Assembly: GCF_014207905.1 (NCBI RefSeq)
Contig: NZ_JACHLB010000009.1
Coordinates: 62,001 to 126,000 of the forward strand
From: Flavobacterium notoginsengisoli
Lineage (GTDB): Bacteria > Bacteroidota > Bacteroidia > Flavobacteriales > Flavobacteriaceae
DNA length: 64,000 nucleotides
Direction: 5' to 3'
Shown: one piece after another, positions 8,094 through 17,114 of the stretch
Layout of the letters: each line of letters opens with the position of its first letter
How positions within the stretch are numbered: the stretch's first letter is position 1
Made by a program: the position numbers and the translations under genes
The notes under the pieces: generated by a model
Database searches by the model: none
What the model saw: only the letters and a program-made list of their open reading frames with translations
What the model was told of the DNA's origin: nothing

Positions 8094-10559
8094 TTGAATA
8101 ACAACAGGTTTATATTCGCGTTTCTTTTTTTATTTTTTAGCTGTGTTGCTTTGGCTCAAAACGCTCTTATAAAAGGAGTGATTTTAGACGCAGATAAACA
8201 TGTGGTTCCAGGTGTAAATATCGCTGCGCAGGGAAATGTTGTGCAATCAGATGCGAATGGTTTTTTTGAAATAGCAGTTCCTTCAAATAAAAAAACGTCG
8301 CTGATATTTACCCATGTTTCTTTGAAAATGATTAGTTTGACGGTTAATTTAAAAGCAAATGAAGTTTTTATTTTTAATCCGATTATGAATAATTCTCAAG
8401 AACAAATGGGGGAGGTTTTTGTTTCTTCTAAAAACAGAAAACGGGTCCAAGGAATTGCAACAATCGATACCGAAACAATCAAAAAAATTCCGGGAGCAAA
8501 TGCTGGAATCGAAAATATCTTAAAAACACTACCTGGTGTAAATTCAAACAACGAATTAAGTACACAATACATGGTTCGTGGAGGAAATTTTGACGAAAAC
8601 TTAGTTTATGTAAATGAAGTTGAAGTATATCGTCCGTTTTTAATTCGTTCGGGTCAACAAGAAGGTCTGAGTTTTACCAATACGGATTTGGTTCAAAATG
8701 TTGATTTTTCAGCGGGTGGATTTCAAGCGAAATTTGGAGATAAATTATCTTCTGTTTTAGATATTACTTATAGAAAACCAACTCAATTTGGCGCTTCATT
8801 TGAAGCTAGTTTTTTGGGAGGAAGTGCTTCTGTCGATTTAGTTTCTAAAAACAAAAAATGGTCTGCCGTAACAGGTGTTCGTTATCGAAACAATAGTTTG
8901 CTCGTAAATAGTCAAGATACACAAACCAATTATACGCCGACTTTTGCAGATATTCAAACAAATATTAATTATGATATTTCTTCAAAATGGCAAATGAGTT
9001 TTTTAGGAAATATTTCTGAAAATAAATATTTGTATCAGCCGTTAGTTCGCCAAACAAAATTTGGAACTATTGATCAGCCAATGGCGCTTGCAGTTTATTA
9101 TGATGGTCAGGAAAAAGATCAATATGATACTTATTTTGGTGCTTTGAAAACTACTTTTAAAGCTTCTCCAACATTAACTTTAAAATTAATAGGTTCTTTA
9201 TTTCATACCACAGAAAAAGAGCATTTTGATATTTTAGCTCAATATCGTTTAGGAAATGTTGATGCCGAAAATCCAACAGATGGTTCAGCAATTGATTTTA
9301 CTCGCGGAATTGGTTCTCAATTAAATCATGCAAGAAATGATTTAGATGCTTTAATTGCTAATATCGAATTGAAGGGAACCAAAGAATGGAAAGAAAGTCA
9401 ATTAGAATTTGGGTTAAAATATACTAGAGAATCTATACGAGATAGAATTGTAGAGTGGGAAATGATTGATTCTGCTGGATTTTCTATAAATCCGCCAATT
9501 GATATTCTGCCAGAAAATAATCAGCCGTATACGCCATACACTGGTCCGCTTTTGCCTTATAATGATATTCGAGCTACAAATTTCAATACGATTAATCGTT
9601 TCTCAGGTTATGCACAATGGAACAAGCAATCTTTAATTGGTTCTAGCCAGATTTGGTATCATTTAGGAGCTCGTTTTCAAGGGTGGAATGTCGAAGGAGC
9701 TTTAGAAGAAGGAAAAACTCAATTTGTTGTTAGTCCTCGCGGACAGTTTGCTATAAAACCCGATTGGGAGCGCGATATGGTTTTTAGAATTTCTGGAGGA
9801 TTATATCATCAGCCACCATTTTATAGGGAACTTCGTGATTTAGAAGGCGTCGTGAATCCGAATGTGAAAGCGCAAGAAGCCATTCATGTTGTTTTAGGAA
9901 ATGATTATAATTTTAAAATGTGGAATCGTCCATTTAAATGGGTAACTGAGATTTATTATAAATCACTTTCGGATGTAAATGTGTATTCGATTGATAATGT
10001 GCGAATTCGTTATGTTGCCAATAATAATGCAAAAGCTTACGCGCAAGGTTTGGATTTTAGATTAAATGGAGAATTTGTTCCTGGAACAGAATCTTGGGTA
10101 AGTTTTGGATATTTAAAAACGGAAGAAAATTACGAGAACAAAGGTTATATTGCGCGTCCAACAGATCAGCGTTTAAAATTTGCAATGCTTTTTCAGGATT
10201 ATATGCCAAATATTCCGAGTGTAAAAGTCTATTTAAATTTAGTTTATAATACGGGTCTTCCGGGTGGAGCGCCAGCATATTCTGATCCGTATTTATACCA
10301 AAATAGGTTAAATGATTATAGAAGAGCTGATATTGGTTTTGCTAAAGTTTTTGTAGATAGCAGTACGCAAAACACCAAAACGGGCTGGCTGAAAAATTTT
10401 AAAGAATTGGCAGTTGGTTTGGAGATTTTTAATCTTTTCAATAATCAAAATGCTATTACCAATACTTGGGTTCGCGATGTTTATTCTAAAAATCAATATG
10501 CGATTCCGAATTATATGACTTCGAGAGTTTTTAACGTTAAGATTAATGCGAGGTTATGA
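8094..10559 (+). CDS. TonB-dependent receptor with carboxypeptidase-like regulatory domain
   Basis: An 821-residue outer-membrane active transporter. After a signal peptide ending VALAQ comes an Ig-like CarboxypepD_reg domain (about 24-105, VILDADKHVVPGVNI), the plug (about 135-240, with ILKTLPGVNSNNELS and YMVRGGNFDENL) and a long barrel ending VFNVKINARL. The start is TTG: no in-frame ATG lies between the upstream stop and the signal peptide. No SusD-like lipoprotein follows, so this is not a typical polysaccharide locus. The end overlaps the next gene by four bases (ATGA), indicating translational coupling. The substrate is unknown. Confidence 0.9.
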   Translation: MNNNRFIFAFLFLFFSCVALAQNALIKGVILDADKHVVPGVNIAAQGNVVQSDANGFFEIAVPSNKKTSLIFTHVSLKMISLTVNLKANEVFIFNPIMNNSQEQMGEVFVSSKNRKRVQGIATIDTETIKKIPGANAGIENILKTLPGVNSNNELSTQYMVRGGNFDENLVYVNEVEVYRPFLIRSGQQEGLSFTNTDLVQNVDFSAGGFQAKFGDKLSSVLDITYRKPTQFGASFEASFLGGSASVDLVSKNKKWSAVTGVRYRNNSLLVNSQDTQTNYTPTFADIQTNINYDISSKWQMSFLGNISENKYLYQPLVRQTKFGTIDQPMALAVYYDGQEKDQYDTYFGALKTTFKASPTLTLKLIGSLFHTTEKEHFDILAQYRLGNVDAENPTDGSAIDFTRGIGSQLNHARNDLDALIANIELKGTKEWKESQLEFGLKYTRESIRDRIVEWEMIDSAGFSINPPIDILPENNQPYTPYTGPLLPYNDIRATNFNTINRFSGYAQWNKQSLIGSSQIWYHLGARFQGWNVEGALEEGKTQFVVSPRGQFAIKPDWERDMVFRISGGLYHQPPFYRELRDLEGVVNPNVKAQEAIHVVLGNDYNFKMWNRPFKWVTEIYYKSLSDVNVYSIDNVRIRYVANNNAKAYAQGLDFRLNGEFVPGTESWVSFGYLKTEENYENKGYIARPTDQRLKFAMLFQDYMPNIPSVKVYLNLVYNTGLPGGAPAYSDPYLYQNRLNDYRRADIGFAKVFVDSSTQNTKTGWLKNFKELAVGLEIFNLFNNQNAITNTWVRDVYSKNQYAIPNYMTSRVFNVKINARL

Positions 10560-11206
10560 TAGAAAGACGTGAAAAAAGGAAAAAGATTTTTTACGTGCCA
10601 GGAATGATTTCTCTGGTTTTGATTCCTTTGTTTTGTCTTTTTTATTTTTATCAGTCAGGCGCATTCAAGGTTTATGGTTCTCTAGATTATTCAGTTCCAT
10701 ATAAAGAAGATTTTGAAAAGCATAAAGTAGGTGAATTAAGAAAATATAAGTCGTTTTATTTCAATGATCAGAAATCAAAAGAAGAACAGAATCTAAGAGA
10801 ATTACGGTTTTTTACACGTGATTTGGTAAAAAGATATGATAGTGTAAATGGTGCTAAAATTTATTTTGGACCAAAAATGGATTATGATACTTTTGTTAGC
10901 GTGTTGGATATTATGACTGAAGAAAACATGCCTTTTTGGGCTCAATTTTCAAATGAACTGTATGCGTTCGCTTTTGCTAAACCAGATCCTAATAAAAAAC
11001 GTCCATTTGTTTGTGGAACAAGTGCAGCGACGTTAAGGTATACGCGTTTAATGGAAGAAGAAAATCGAAAGAAAGAACTTCGTATTTTTCAAAAAGCATT
11101 TTTAAAACAACAATGGCTTGTTTTTCTAGGCTATTTCGGAATTGTGCTAATCAGCATCTTTGCGTTAGTAAAATTCAATAAAAACAAAAAATACAATCAA
11201 AAATAG
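10556..11206 (+). CDS. Two-helix membrane protein coupled to a TonB receptor
   Basis: A 216-residue protein of unrecognised family. It has a basic N-terminus (ERREKRKKI), a transmembrane helix at about 14-33, a central domain of about 150 residues, and a second helix near 188-207 followed by a Lys/Asn tail. Both termini would face the cytoplasm with the centre in the periplasm. The part IYFGPKMDYDTFVSVLDIM faintly recalls the periplasmic domain of ExbD, but the two-helix layout differs, so this is weak. Its start overlaps the receptor stop (ATGA), so it may serve that receptor. Conserved hypothetical is the safe label. Confidence 0.75.
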   Translation: MIERREKRKKIFYVPGMISLVLIPLFCLFYFYQSGAFKVYGSLDYSVPYKEDFEKHKVGELRKYKSFYFNDQKSKEEQNLRELRFFTRDLVKRYDSVNGAKIYFGPKMDYDTFVSVLDIMTEENMPFWAQFSNELYAFAFAKPDPNKKRPFVCGTSAATLRYTRLMEEENRKKELRIFQKAFLKQQWLVFLGYFGIVLISIFALVKFNKNKKYNQK

Positions 11207-11214
11207 TATATTTG
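11207..11214 (+). promoter_or_regulatory. Candidate -7 element before the EF-hand lipoprotein
   Basis: TATATTTG matches TAnnTTTG 22 bases before the ATG at 11237, but no good TTG is present at -33. It may give this gene transcription separate from the upstream operon. Confidence 0.35.
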
Positions 11215-11236
11215 ATAATCGTATATAATCTTGTAG

Positions 11237-11956
11237 ATGAAAAAGTATTTTAAATATATCGCCCTAGTCATTGTCGGAACAGTAATTAGCTGTCGAGAAG
11301 AAGTTAAAAAGCCAAAAGTAAGTTATGATGTTTCGAATAAAGTAAGTATTACGAAAGCAGATTCATCGCAAATTGAAATAGCAGATTTGCCAATTCAAAT
11401 GGAAGGAACGAATTATCTGATTCATCCAGTTGGTGATTTGAGAGTTTATGAAAGAGGTACTAAAGCGCGTTACGGATCGTCTAGCGTAAATGATGTAAGT
11501 TTTACGATTTCTAATTTAGGAGAATACGAAATTACAGGTTATTTGCAGAATCTAAAGTTTCAGGCTGTCGATTCAGATTCTATTCGTCCTTTATCAGATA
11601 AGCCAATTTTGATTTTAACGGCGACTTATCTAAAACCTGTTGCAGACAAAACGCAAAATAAAGTTATGGTTTATACCTTGACGGATTCTGATACCAATAA
11701 AGACGGAAAAATTGATACGAGCGATATTAAAACGTTGTATTTAAGTGATATCAGCGGAGAAAACTTTACCAAAGTTTCGGCTGATTTGGAAGAATTGGTA
11801 GATTGGAGTTTGATTGAATCTAAAAATCGTTTGTATTTTAGAACTATTGAAGACACTAATCAAAATGGTCAGTTTGATAAAAATGATGTTTTACACTATA
11901 ATTATATTGACTTAGCTTCAAAGAAATGGGAAGTTAAGGCTTATAAACCTATTTAG
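11237..11956 (+). CDS. Lipoprotein with two EF-hand-like loops
   Basis: A 239-residue lipoprotein: MKKYFKYIALVIVGTVISC ends in a lipobox Cys (residue 19), followed by charged residues. Two acidic loops look like calcium-binding EF-hand or dockerin-type loops: DSDTNKDGKIDTSD (near 150) and DTNQNGQFDKND (near 205). They sit in a beta-rich domain of unknown family. The gene follows the TonB receptor and the two-helix protein on the same strand, though a -7 box at 11207 hints at separate control. The calcium-binding role is inferred from the loop spacing only. Confidence 0.8.
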   Translation: MKKYFKYIALVIVGTVISCREEVKKPKVSYDVSNKVSITKADSSQIEIADLPIQMEGTNYLIHPVGDLRVYERGTKARYGSSSVNDVSFTISNLGEYEITGYLQNLKFQAVDSDSIRPLSDKPILILTATYLKPVADKTQNKVMVYTLTDSDTNKDGKIDTSDIKTLYLSDISGENFTKVSADLEELVDWSLIESKNRLYFRTIEDTNQNGQFDKNDVLHYNYIDLASKKWEVKAYKPI

Positions 11957-12414
11957 AGGTTCTGAGATGCTAAGGTTCTGAGGAGCTAAGCTTTTTTTCA
12001 GCCACAGATTAAAAAGATTAATGAGATTTTTTTAATTTTAGATGAATAGAAAAGGCGATATCAACTTTTTGATATCGCCTTTTGCTGTAATAACCATTTT
12101 GGTTTGATAGCATCTAAGAGTCTATCTTTATGCTAAGTTGTCATTCCGTAGGAATGTTTGGTTGGTAGAAAAAAATTATGGACAATAAAATTTACGTTCC
12201 GTAGGAATGTTTGATTTTGGTATAATTATTAAATAACCCTGCATATCAAACGTTCCAACGGAACGTAAAATAATGCTGTCAATATAATTTTCTACCAATG
12301 AAATGTTCCTACGGAACATAATATATATTAGGAGAAATCTCTTTAATCTTTTTAATCTGTGGCTAAAAAAAAACTTAGAACCTTAGCATCTTAGTATCTC
12401 AGACTCTTAAATTA
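11955..12414. repeat. Nested inverted-repeat island
   Basis: This intergenic stretch of about 450 bases is built as two nested palindromes. The outer arms (about 11957-12035 and 12337-12412) are inverted copies combining TTAG-rich units (GATGCTAAGGTTCTGAG type) with CCACAGATTAAAAAGATTAA. The inner arms (about 12142-12217 and 12240-12318) are inverted copies of a unit of about 75 bases that starts and ends with short hairpins: CATTCCGTAGGAATG, CGTTCCGTAGGAATG, CGTTCCAACGGAACG and TGTTCCTACGGAACA. It contains no ORF. The structure resembles non-autonomous REP/MITE-type repeats. Confidence 0.8.
12050..12084 (+). terminator. Rho-independent terminator
   Basis: The perfect 15-bp stem AAAAGGCGATATCAA / TTGATATCGCCTTTT with a four-base loop is downstream of the EF-hand lipoprotein. 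It lies inside the repeat island, between the outer and inner arms. Confidence 0.8.
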
Positions 12415-13108
12415 ATATATCACTTTCTAAATCTGATTTTTCTATTTCGAACCCAAAATCTAATCGTTCAACCAATTCGATAACCAGTTTTTTGTACCAG
12501 TTTTCAGATTTCGGATGAATGTAAATCTTCTCGATTAATTGGTTGATATCGACGTTTATTTTTAATCCGTCGTTTAATTTAATGTCGCTTTTGGAAGTGT
12601 CAGTTAGAATTCGGACTTCTCTTTCGTACTGAAAGCTTTTCCTTTTAAACAAAAAAGGAAAGAACAAATCATCAAACGGAATGTATTCTTTTCTGTAGTC
12701 GATATAATTTACTTCGCCAATATATTGAGTGAAATTATTTTCGGGTTTTAAGGCCTTTTGCAATCTTCCAATAGTAGATTGAATTGCTAAGCCTTCGCTG
12801 TTTTGAGTAAAAATCTGCCACATTGCAAACGATTCATATTCGTTAATATGCCAGCTGCTTATTGCTACCTGTTCGCGTTGGGTTTTGTAGTATTTTAAAA
12901 AGTCTGGATTGTCGATAGCCAGCTTTTTAATCTCTTCATAAGTCGGTTCGCTGAATGTGCCTTCGTATTGATCTTCGAACTTGTCTGAACGCGACATGAA
13001 TAGCTTCTTTGAAAGTAATAAATCAAGGAATTTGGATAAATCTAAGTATTTCCAAACTATGGTGTCGGGATCTTCGGGCAATGTAATGTTGGGGTTGTTA
13101 AGATACAT
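12407..13108 (-). CDS. DUF2971 domain-containing protein
   Basis: A 233-residue soluble protein with DUF2971 features: IVWKYLDLSKFLDLLLSKKLFMSRSDKFEDQYEG at the N-terminus (written here as two adjoining segments, WKYLDLSKF and FMSRSDKFEDQYEG), the central ISSWHINEYESFAMWQIF, and a later R-K-EY-pattern. DUF2971 has no established activity. The gene stands alone: the nested repeat island overlaps its 3' end, and a CACAGATTAA inverted repeat lies just before its 5' end (13161-13211). Isolation and repeat flanks make it a possible accessory insertion, but codon use looks like that of its neighbours. Confidence 0.82.
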   Translation of the reverse strand: MYLNNPNITLPEDPDTIVWKYLDLSKFLDLLLSKKLFMSRSDKFEDQYEGTFSEPTYEEIKKLAIDNPDFLKYYKTQREQVAISSWHINEYESFAMWQIFTQNSEGLAIQSTIGRLQKALKPENNFTQYIGEVNYIDYRKEYIPFDDLFFPFLFKRKSFQYEREVRILTDTSKSDIKLNDGLKINVDINQLIEKIYIHPKSENWYKKLVIELVERLDFGFEIEKSDLESDILI

Positions 13109-13160
13109 TTTGAGGTGATTAAATGATTTATTCTTTAACTAACCTAAAGTTATAAAAATA

Positions 13161-13211
13161 AACACAGATTAAAGAAATTAAACTGAGTTTTAATATTTCC
13201 TTAATCTGTGT
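13161..13211. repeat. Inverted repeat of the CACAGATTAA family
   Basis: The arms ACACAGATTAA (13162-13172) and TTAATCTGTGT (13201-13211) pair, and weaker pairing continues inward. The same core occurs in the outer arms of the island at 11955-12414, so copies bracket the DUF2971 gene. Confidence 0.6.
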
Positions 13212-13234
13212 AAAACTTTTATCTGGATATTTAT

Positions 13235-15064
13235 TTACGATTCGAAAGACTGCATCGTAACCAATTTATTATAAGTTCCGTTGTGAGCAATTAATTCTTC
13301 GTGAGTTCCTTGTTCTACAATTTTTCCTTTTTGCATCACGACAATTACATCTGCTTTTTGAATTGTAGAAAGACGATGCGCAATTACTATAGATGTTCTG
13401 TTCTGCATCATGTTTTCAAGCGCTACCTGAACGAATTTTTCACTTTCTGTATCCAAAGCTGAAGTTGCTTCGTCCAGAATCATAATTGGCGGGTTTTTTA
13501 GTACTGCACGAGCAATAGATAAACGTTGTCTTTGTCCGCCTGAAAGCTTGTTTCCACTGTCTCCGATATTAGTATAAATTCCTTTAGGAAGATCTTTTAC
13601 AAACTCATAAGCATTGGCAATTTTTAATGCTTCGATAATTTCATCGTCTGTAGCATCTAATTTTCCTAAGGCGATATTAGCTTTAATCGTATCATTAAAT
13701 AAGATAATGTCCTGTGTAACCAATGCCATTAAGCCTCTAAGAGAGTAAAGACTCATATCTTTGATGTTGATTCCGTCTATAGAAATTGAACCGTCTGTAA
13801 CATCATAAAAACGAGTCAATAAATTGGCGATTGTACTTTTTCCACTTCCAGACTGACCAACAAGTGCAACAGTTTGTCCTTTTTTAATATCAAGAGAAAA
13901 GTCTTTTAAGACATTTTCATCTTCATATTTAAAGTTGATATTTTGAACGCTGATATTATCATTAAATGTCGTTTTTTCGATTGCATTTTCTTTAGAAACA
14001 ATAGTGTTTTCTTGGTCTAGTACTTCAAGAACACGTTCTGCTGCCGCATTTCCTCTTTTTACACCATAAGAAGCTTTAGAAATTGCTTTTGCAGGAGTAA
14101 GAATGTTGTAAGCCAGTCCCATGTAGGCAATAAACGAAGGTCCGCTTAGAGTTTTGTCAATCAAAACCATTTGCCCTCCGTACCATAATAAAATGGCAAT
14201 AACAGTAATTCCCATAAATTCACTTGCGGGCGAAGCTAAGTTCTGGCGGTTTCCTATTTTATTTGATAAATTGAAAAAGCGTTGAGTTGAATTTTGGAAA
14301 ACAGTATTGAAATAATTTTCAGAATTGTATCCTTTTACGACTTTTAATCCTCCAATAGTTTCTTCAATAGTAGATAAAAAAGTACCTTGCTCTTCTTGTG
14401 CTTTTGTAGATTGTTTTTTTAATTGTTTTCCAATTAAAGAGATGATATAGCCGGAAATCGGAATAAAAATGAATACGAATAATGTTAATTTAGTGCTGAT
14501 AATCAACATTGTTGTAATGGTGAAGATGATTGTTAAAGGCTCTTTTACAATAAGCTCTAATATAGCTAAAAACGAGTTTTGTACTTCGTTTACATCAGCT
14601 GAAATTCTGGATATAACATCTCCTTTTCTTTTTTCAGAATAAAAAGCTAACGGAAGTTCCAATGTTTTTTTATACATAGCATTTCGCATGTCTTTTAAAA
14701 CCCCATTTCGCAAAAATGTTATGAAAAACATGGCCAAATAATCAGCTAAGTTTTTTAATAAGAAGATTGAAATTATAATCGTCACCATTATGGCTAAGAT
14801 ATAGCCTGGATCGTGATTGCTTTTTGTGGTGGTAATATAATAGCTTAAATAGTCTTCACCATATTGCTGAAGTTTTAAAATTCCTTGAAATACAGGTTTT
14901 GTTTTTCTTTCTTTTGCTTGGTCAAACAGTACTTGAAGCATTGGTATTAAAGCAACAAAAGAAAGTGTGCTGAAAAGCGCATACAAAATATTGAAAAAGA
15001 TATTTAAGAATGCATATCTTTTATAAGGATATATAAAAGGAACTATTTTTTTGAAATTACTCAT
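13235..15064 (-). CDS. ABC exporter, fused permease and ATPase (MsbA-like)
   Basis: A 609-residue half-transporter. Residues 1-330 hold six transmembrane helices of the ABC exporter type-I fold. The nucleotide-binding domain has Walker A GQSGSGKST (about 400), the signature LSGGQRQR (about 508), Walker B MILDEATSALD (about 525) and the switch His in IVIAHRLST. Layout and length fit the MsbA/lipid-linked exporter group, which flips lipid A or other lipids, but multidrug export cannot be excluded by sequence. A full promoter at 15146-15174 precedes it. Confidence 0.88.
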   Translation of the reverse strand: MSNFKKIVPFIYPYKRYAFLNIFFNILYALFSTLSFVALIPMLQVLFDQAKERKTKPVFQGILKLQQYGEDYLSYYITTTKSNHDPGYILAIMVTIIISIFLLKNLADYLAMFFITFLRNGVLKDMRNAMYKKTLELPLAFYSEKRKGDVISRISADVNEVQNSFLAILELIVKEPLTIIFTITTMLIISTKLTLFVFIFIPISGYIISLIGKQLKKQSTKAQEEQGTFLSTIEETIGGLKVVKGYNSENYFNTVFQNSTQRFFNLSNKIGNRQNLASPASEFMGITVIAILLWYGGQMVLIDKTLSGPSFIAYMGLAYNILTPAKAISKASYGVKRGNAAAERVLEVLDQENTIVSKENAIEKTTFNDNISVQNINFKYEDENVLKDFSLDIKKGQTVALVGQSGSGKSTIANLLTRFYDVTDGSISIDGINIKDMSLYSLRGLMALVTQDIILFNDTIKANIALGKLDATDDEIIEALKIANAYEFVKDLPKGIYTNIGDSGNKLSGGQRQRLSIARAVLKNPPIMILDEATSALDTESEKFVQVALENMMQNRTSIVIAHRLSTIQKADVIVVMQKGKIVEQGTHEELIAHNGTYNKLVTMQSFES

Positions 15065-15145
15065 TTATTTTTTTTGATGTTATTTTCTTTTTGGGTTGAA
15101 GGCTTTTCTAAATATTTAATTATTTGATAAGCAATTTTCACTGCA

Positions 15146-15174
15146 CAAAATTAATCCAATTCAGGTGTTTTCAA
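15146..15174 (-). promoter_or_regulatory. Promoter of the ABC exporter
   Basis: On the minus strand TTG (15174-15172), an 18-base spacer and TAATTTTG (15153-15146) match the Bacteroidota consensus. The leader would be about 75 bases. Confidence 0.6.
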
Positions 15175-15193
15175 TTTCTTTTTGCTTTTTTTT

Positions 15194-15239
15194 ATAAAAA
15201 AAACTCTGACTTGCATTTTAATAATGTAAATCAGAGTTC
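15194..15239 (-). terminator. Terminator of the phosphohexomutase gene
   Basis: Read on the minus strand, AACTCTGA-TTTACATT pairs with AATGCAAG-TCAGAGTT and is followed by a T run (complement of 15195-15202). It separates the mutase from the exporter promoter. Confidence 0.75.
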
Positions 15240-15252
15240 GTTATAATCTAGT

Positions 15253-15289
15253 TTTTCAATTATGCACGAACTGTCTGCATAATTGAAAA
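15253..15289. repeat. Perfect 14-bp inverted repeat behind the mutase gene
   Basis: TTTTCAATTATGCA (15253-15266) and TGCATAATTGAAAA (15276-15289) pair perfectly with a nine-base loop. There is no T run on either side, so it is probably an mRNA 3' stabilising hairpin or a protein site and not a terminator. Confidence 0.6.
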
Positions 15290-15301
15290 TGTATTGAAGA
15301 A

Positions 15302-17029
15302 TTAACTCAATTGCATGTCTGCAATGATATTCTTGATTTTGTCATCTAAGAATTTTTCTGCTTCGTCAAATTCTAAAACAGATTCTATTGCAGCATTTAC
15401 GCTGATGTAGAATTTAATTTTAGGTTCAGTTCCGCTTGGTCTTGCGCAGATTTTAGATCCATCTTCTGTGTAGTAGATTAATACGTTAGATTTTGGCATA
15501 TCCATCGTACTTTCTTCATTTGTTAATAGATTTAAGGCTTTTGATGATTGATAATCTTCAACCATAATAACTCTTTGTCCATTAATTTCTTTCAAAGGAT
15601 TTTCACGTAAATTAATCATCATCTGATTGATTTCTTCTAAACCTTCCATCCCTTTTTTAGTTAAAGAAACCAAGTGTTCTTTGTAGAAACCATTTTCAAC
15701 ATAAAGTTGTAAAAGTTCTTTATAAACAGAGCTTCCCGCAGCTTTTGCTTGTGCAGCAACTTCGCAAATTAATAAAGTAGCAGCAACGGCATCTTTATCT
15801 CTAACAGCATCACCAACCATAAAACCGAAACTTTCTTCACCACCTCCAATAAATTGAAGTTCTGGGAAATCTACAATCATTTTGGCAATCCATTTAAAGC
15901 CAGTTAATCCAACTTTGCATTCAACGCCATAACTGTTTGCTAATTCCATCATCATTGGCGTGGAAACAATTGTTGAACCTACAAATTGTTTTCCGTTAAT
16001 TTTACCAGCTTTTTTCCATTGTTTCAATAAGAAAGAAGTCATTAAAACCATAGTTTGGTTTCCGTTAAGTAAAATCATTTTGCCATCGTTGTTACGAACA
16101 GCAACTCCTAAACGGTCACAGTCAGGGTCTGTACCAACAACAATATCAGAATCTGTTTTGTCTGCCAAAGCCAGAGCCATTGTCAGCGCTTCTGGTTCTT
16201 CTGGGTTTGGAGATTTTACAGTTGGGAAATTTCCATCTGGTACAGCTTGTTCAGGAACAATGTGTACATTTTTATATCCAGCTTGAGATAAAACATCTGG
16301 AATAGATTTTATAGAAGTTCCGTGCAATGAAGTGAAAACAATGTGAAGATTGTCTTTTGCTTCAGCTGGAGTGTTAAAACTTGCATTTTCAATTGAAGAT
16401 TTTACAAATTCTTTGTCGATTTCAGTATCAATATATTGAATCAAACTTTCATTCGCATTGAATTTGATTTTATCGTAGCTCAAGCTTTCAATTACATTGA
16501 CAATTTCTTTATCTTGAGGAGGGACAATTTGACCTCCATCTTGCCAGTATACTTTATATCCATTGTATTCTGGTGGATTGTGAGATGCAGTTAGAACAAT
16601 TCCGCATTGGCATTTCAAATATTTAAGTGCAAAAGACAATTCTGGAGTTGGTCTTAAATCAGAAAACAAATAAACTTGAATTCCGTTTGCTGAGAAAACA
16701 TCTGCAACAGTTTTTGCTAATGTGTTGCTGTTATGACGGCAATCGTAAGCAATAACTACTTTTAAAGGCTCGTTTGGAAAAACTTTATGCAGATAATCAG
16801 ATAGTCCTTGAGTGTTTTTTCCAAGAGTATATTTGTTGATTCTGTTGTTTCCAACGCCCATAACGCCACGCATACCTCCAGTTCCAAATTCTAGATTTTT
16901 ATAAAAACTTTCTTCAAGTTCTTTTGGAGAAGTTGTCATTAATTCTTTAACGGCAGCCTGTGTTTCTTGGTCGAATGTTGGTGTCAACCATTCGTTTACT
17001 GCGCTTAAAATATTAGGTGCAATGTTCAT
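15302..17029 (-). CDS. Phospho-sugar mutase (phosphoglucomutase/phosphomannomutase family)
   Basis: A 575-residue enzyme of the alpha-D-phosphohexomutase superfamily, which moves phosphate between C1 and C6 of hexoses. It has the phosphoserine loop TASHNPPEYNGYK (about 146), the magnesium loop GTDPDCDRLG (about 300), the sugar-binding loop GGGEESFGF and the C-terminal phosphate-binding RPSGTEPKIKFY (about 530). Length and the GTGGMRGVMGVG N-terminus match the larger PgcA-like type. Glucose or mannose preference cannot be read from the sequence. It supplies precursors for glycan synthesis, consistent with the glycosyltransferase upstream on the same strand. Confidence 0.9.
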   Translation of the reverse strand: MNIAPNILSAVNEWLTPTFDQETQAAVKELMTTSPKELEESFYKNLEFGTGGMRGVMGVGNNRINKYTLGKNTQGLSDYLHKVFPNEPLKVVIAYDCRHNSNTLAKTVADVFSANGIQVYLFSDLRPTPELSFALKYLKCQCGIVLTASHNPPEYNGYKVYWQDGGQIVPPQDKEIVNVIESLSYDKIKFNANESLIQYIDTEIDKEFVKSSIENASFNTPAEAKDNLHIVFTSLHGTSIKSIPDVLSQAGYKNVHIVPEQAVPDGNFPTVKSPNPEEPEALTMALALADKTDSDIVVGTDPDCDRLGVAVRNNDGKMILLNGNQTMVLMTSFLLKQWKKAGKINGKQFVGSTIVSTPMMMELANSYGVECKVGLTGFKWIAKMIVDFPELQFIGGGEESFGFMVGDAVRDKDAVAATLLICEVAAQAKAAGSSVYKELLQLYVENGFYKEHLVSLTKKGMEGLEEINQMMINLRENPLKEINGQRVIMVEDYQSSKALNLLTNEESTMDMPKSNVLIYYTEDGSKICARPSGTEPKIKFYISVNAAIESVLEFDEAEKFLDDKIKNIIADMQLS

Positions 17030-17114
17030 GTAAATTTCTTTTATATTTTAAATAAAGATAGTTTTTCTTCAAAGTTTACTTTGACTCAAAAAGATTATTT
17101 TTTCCTGATTGGTG

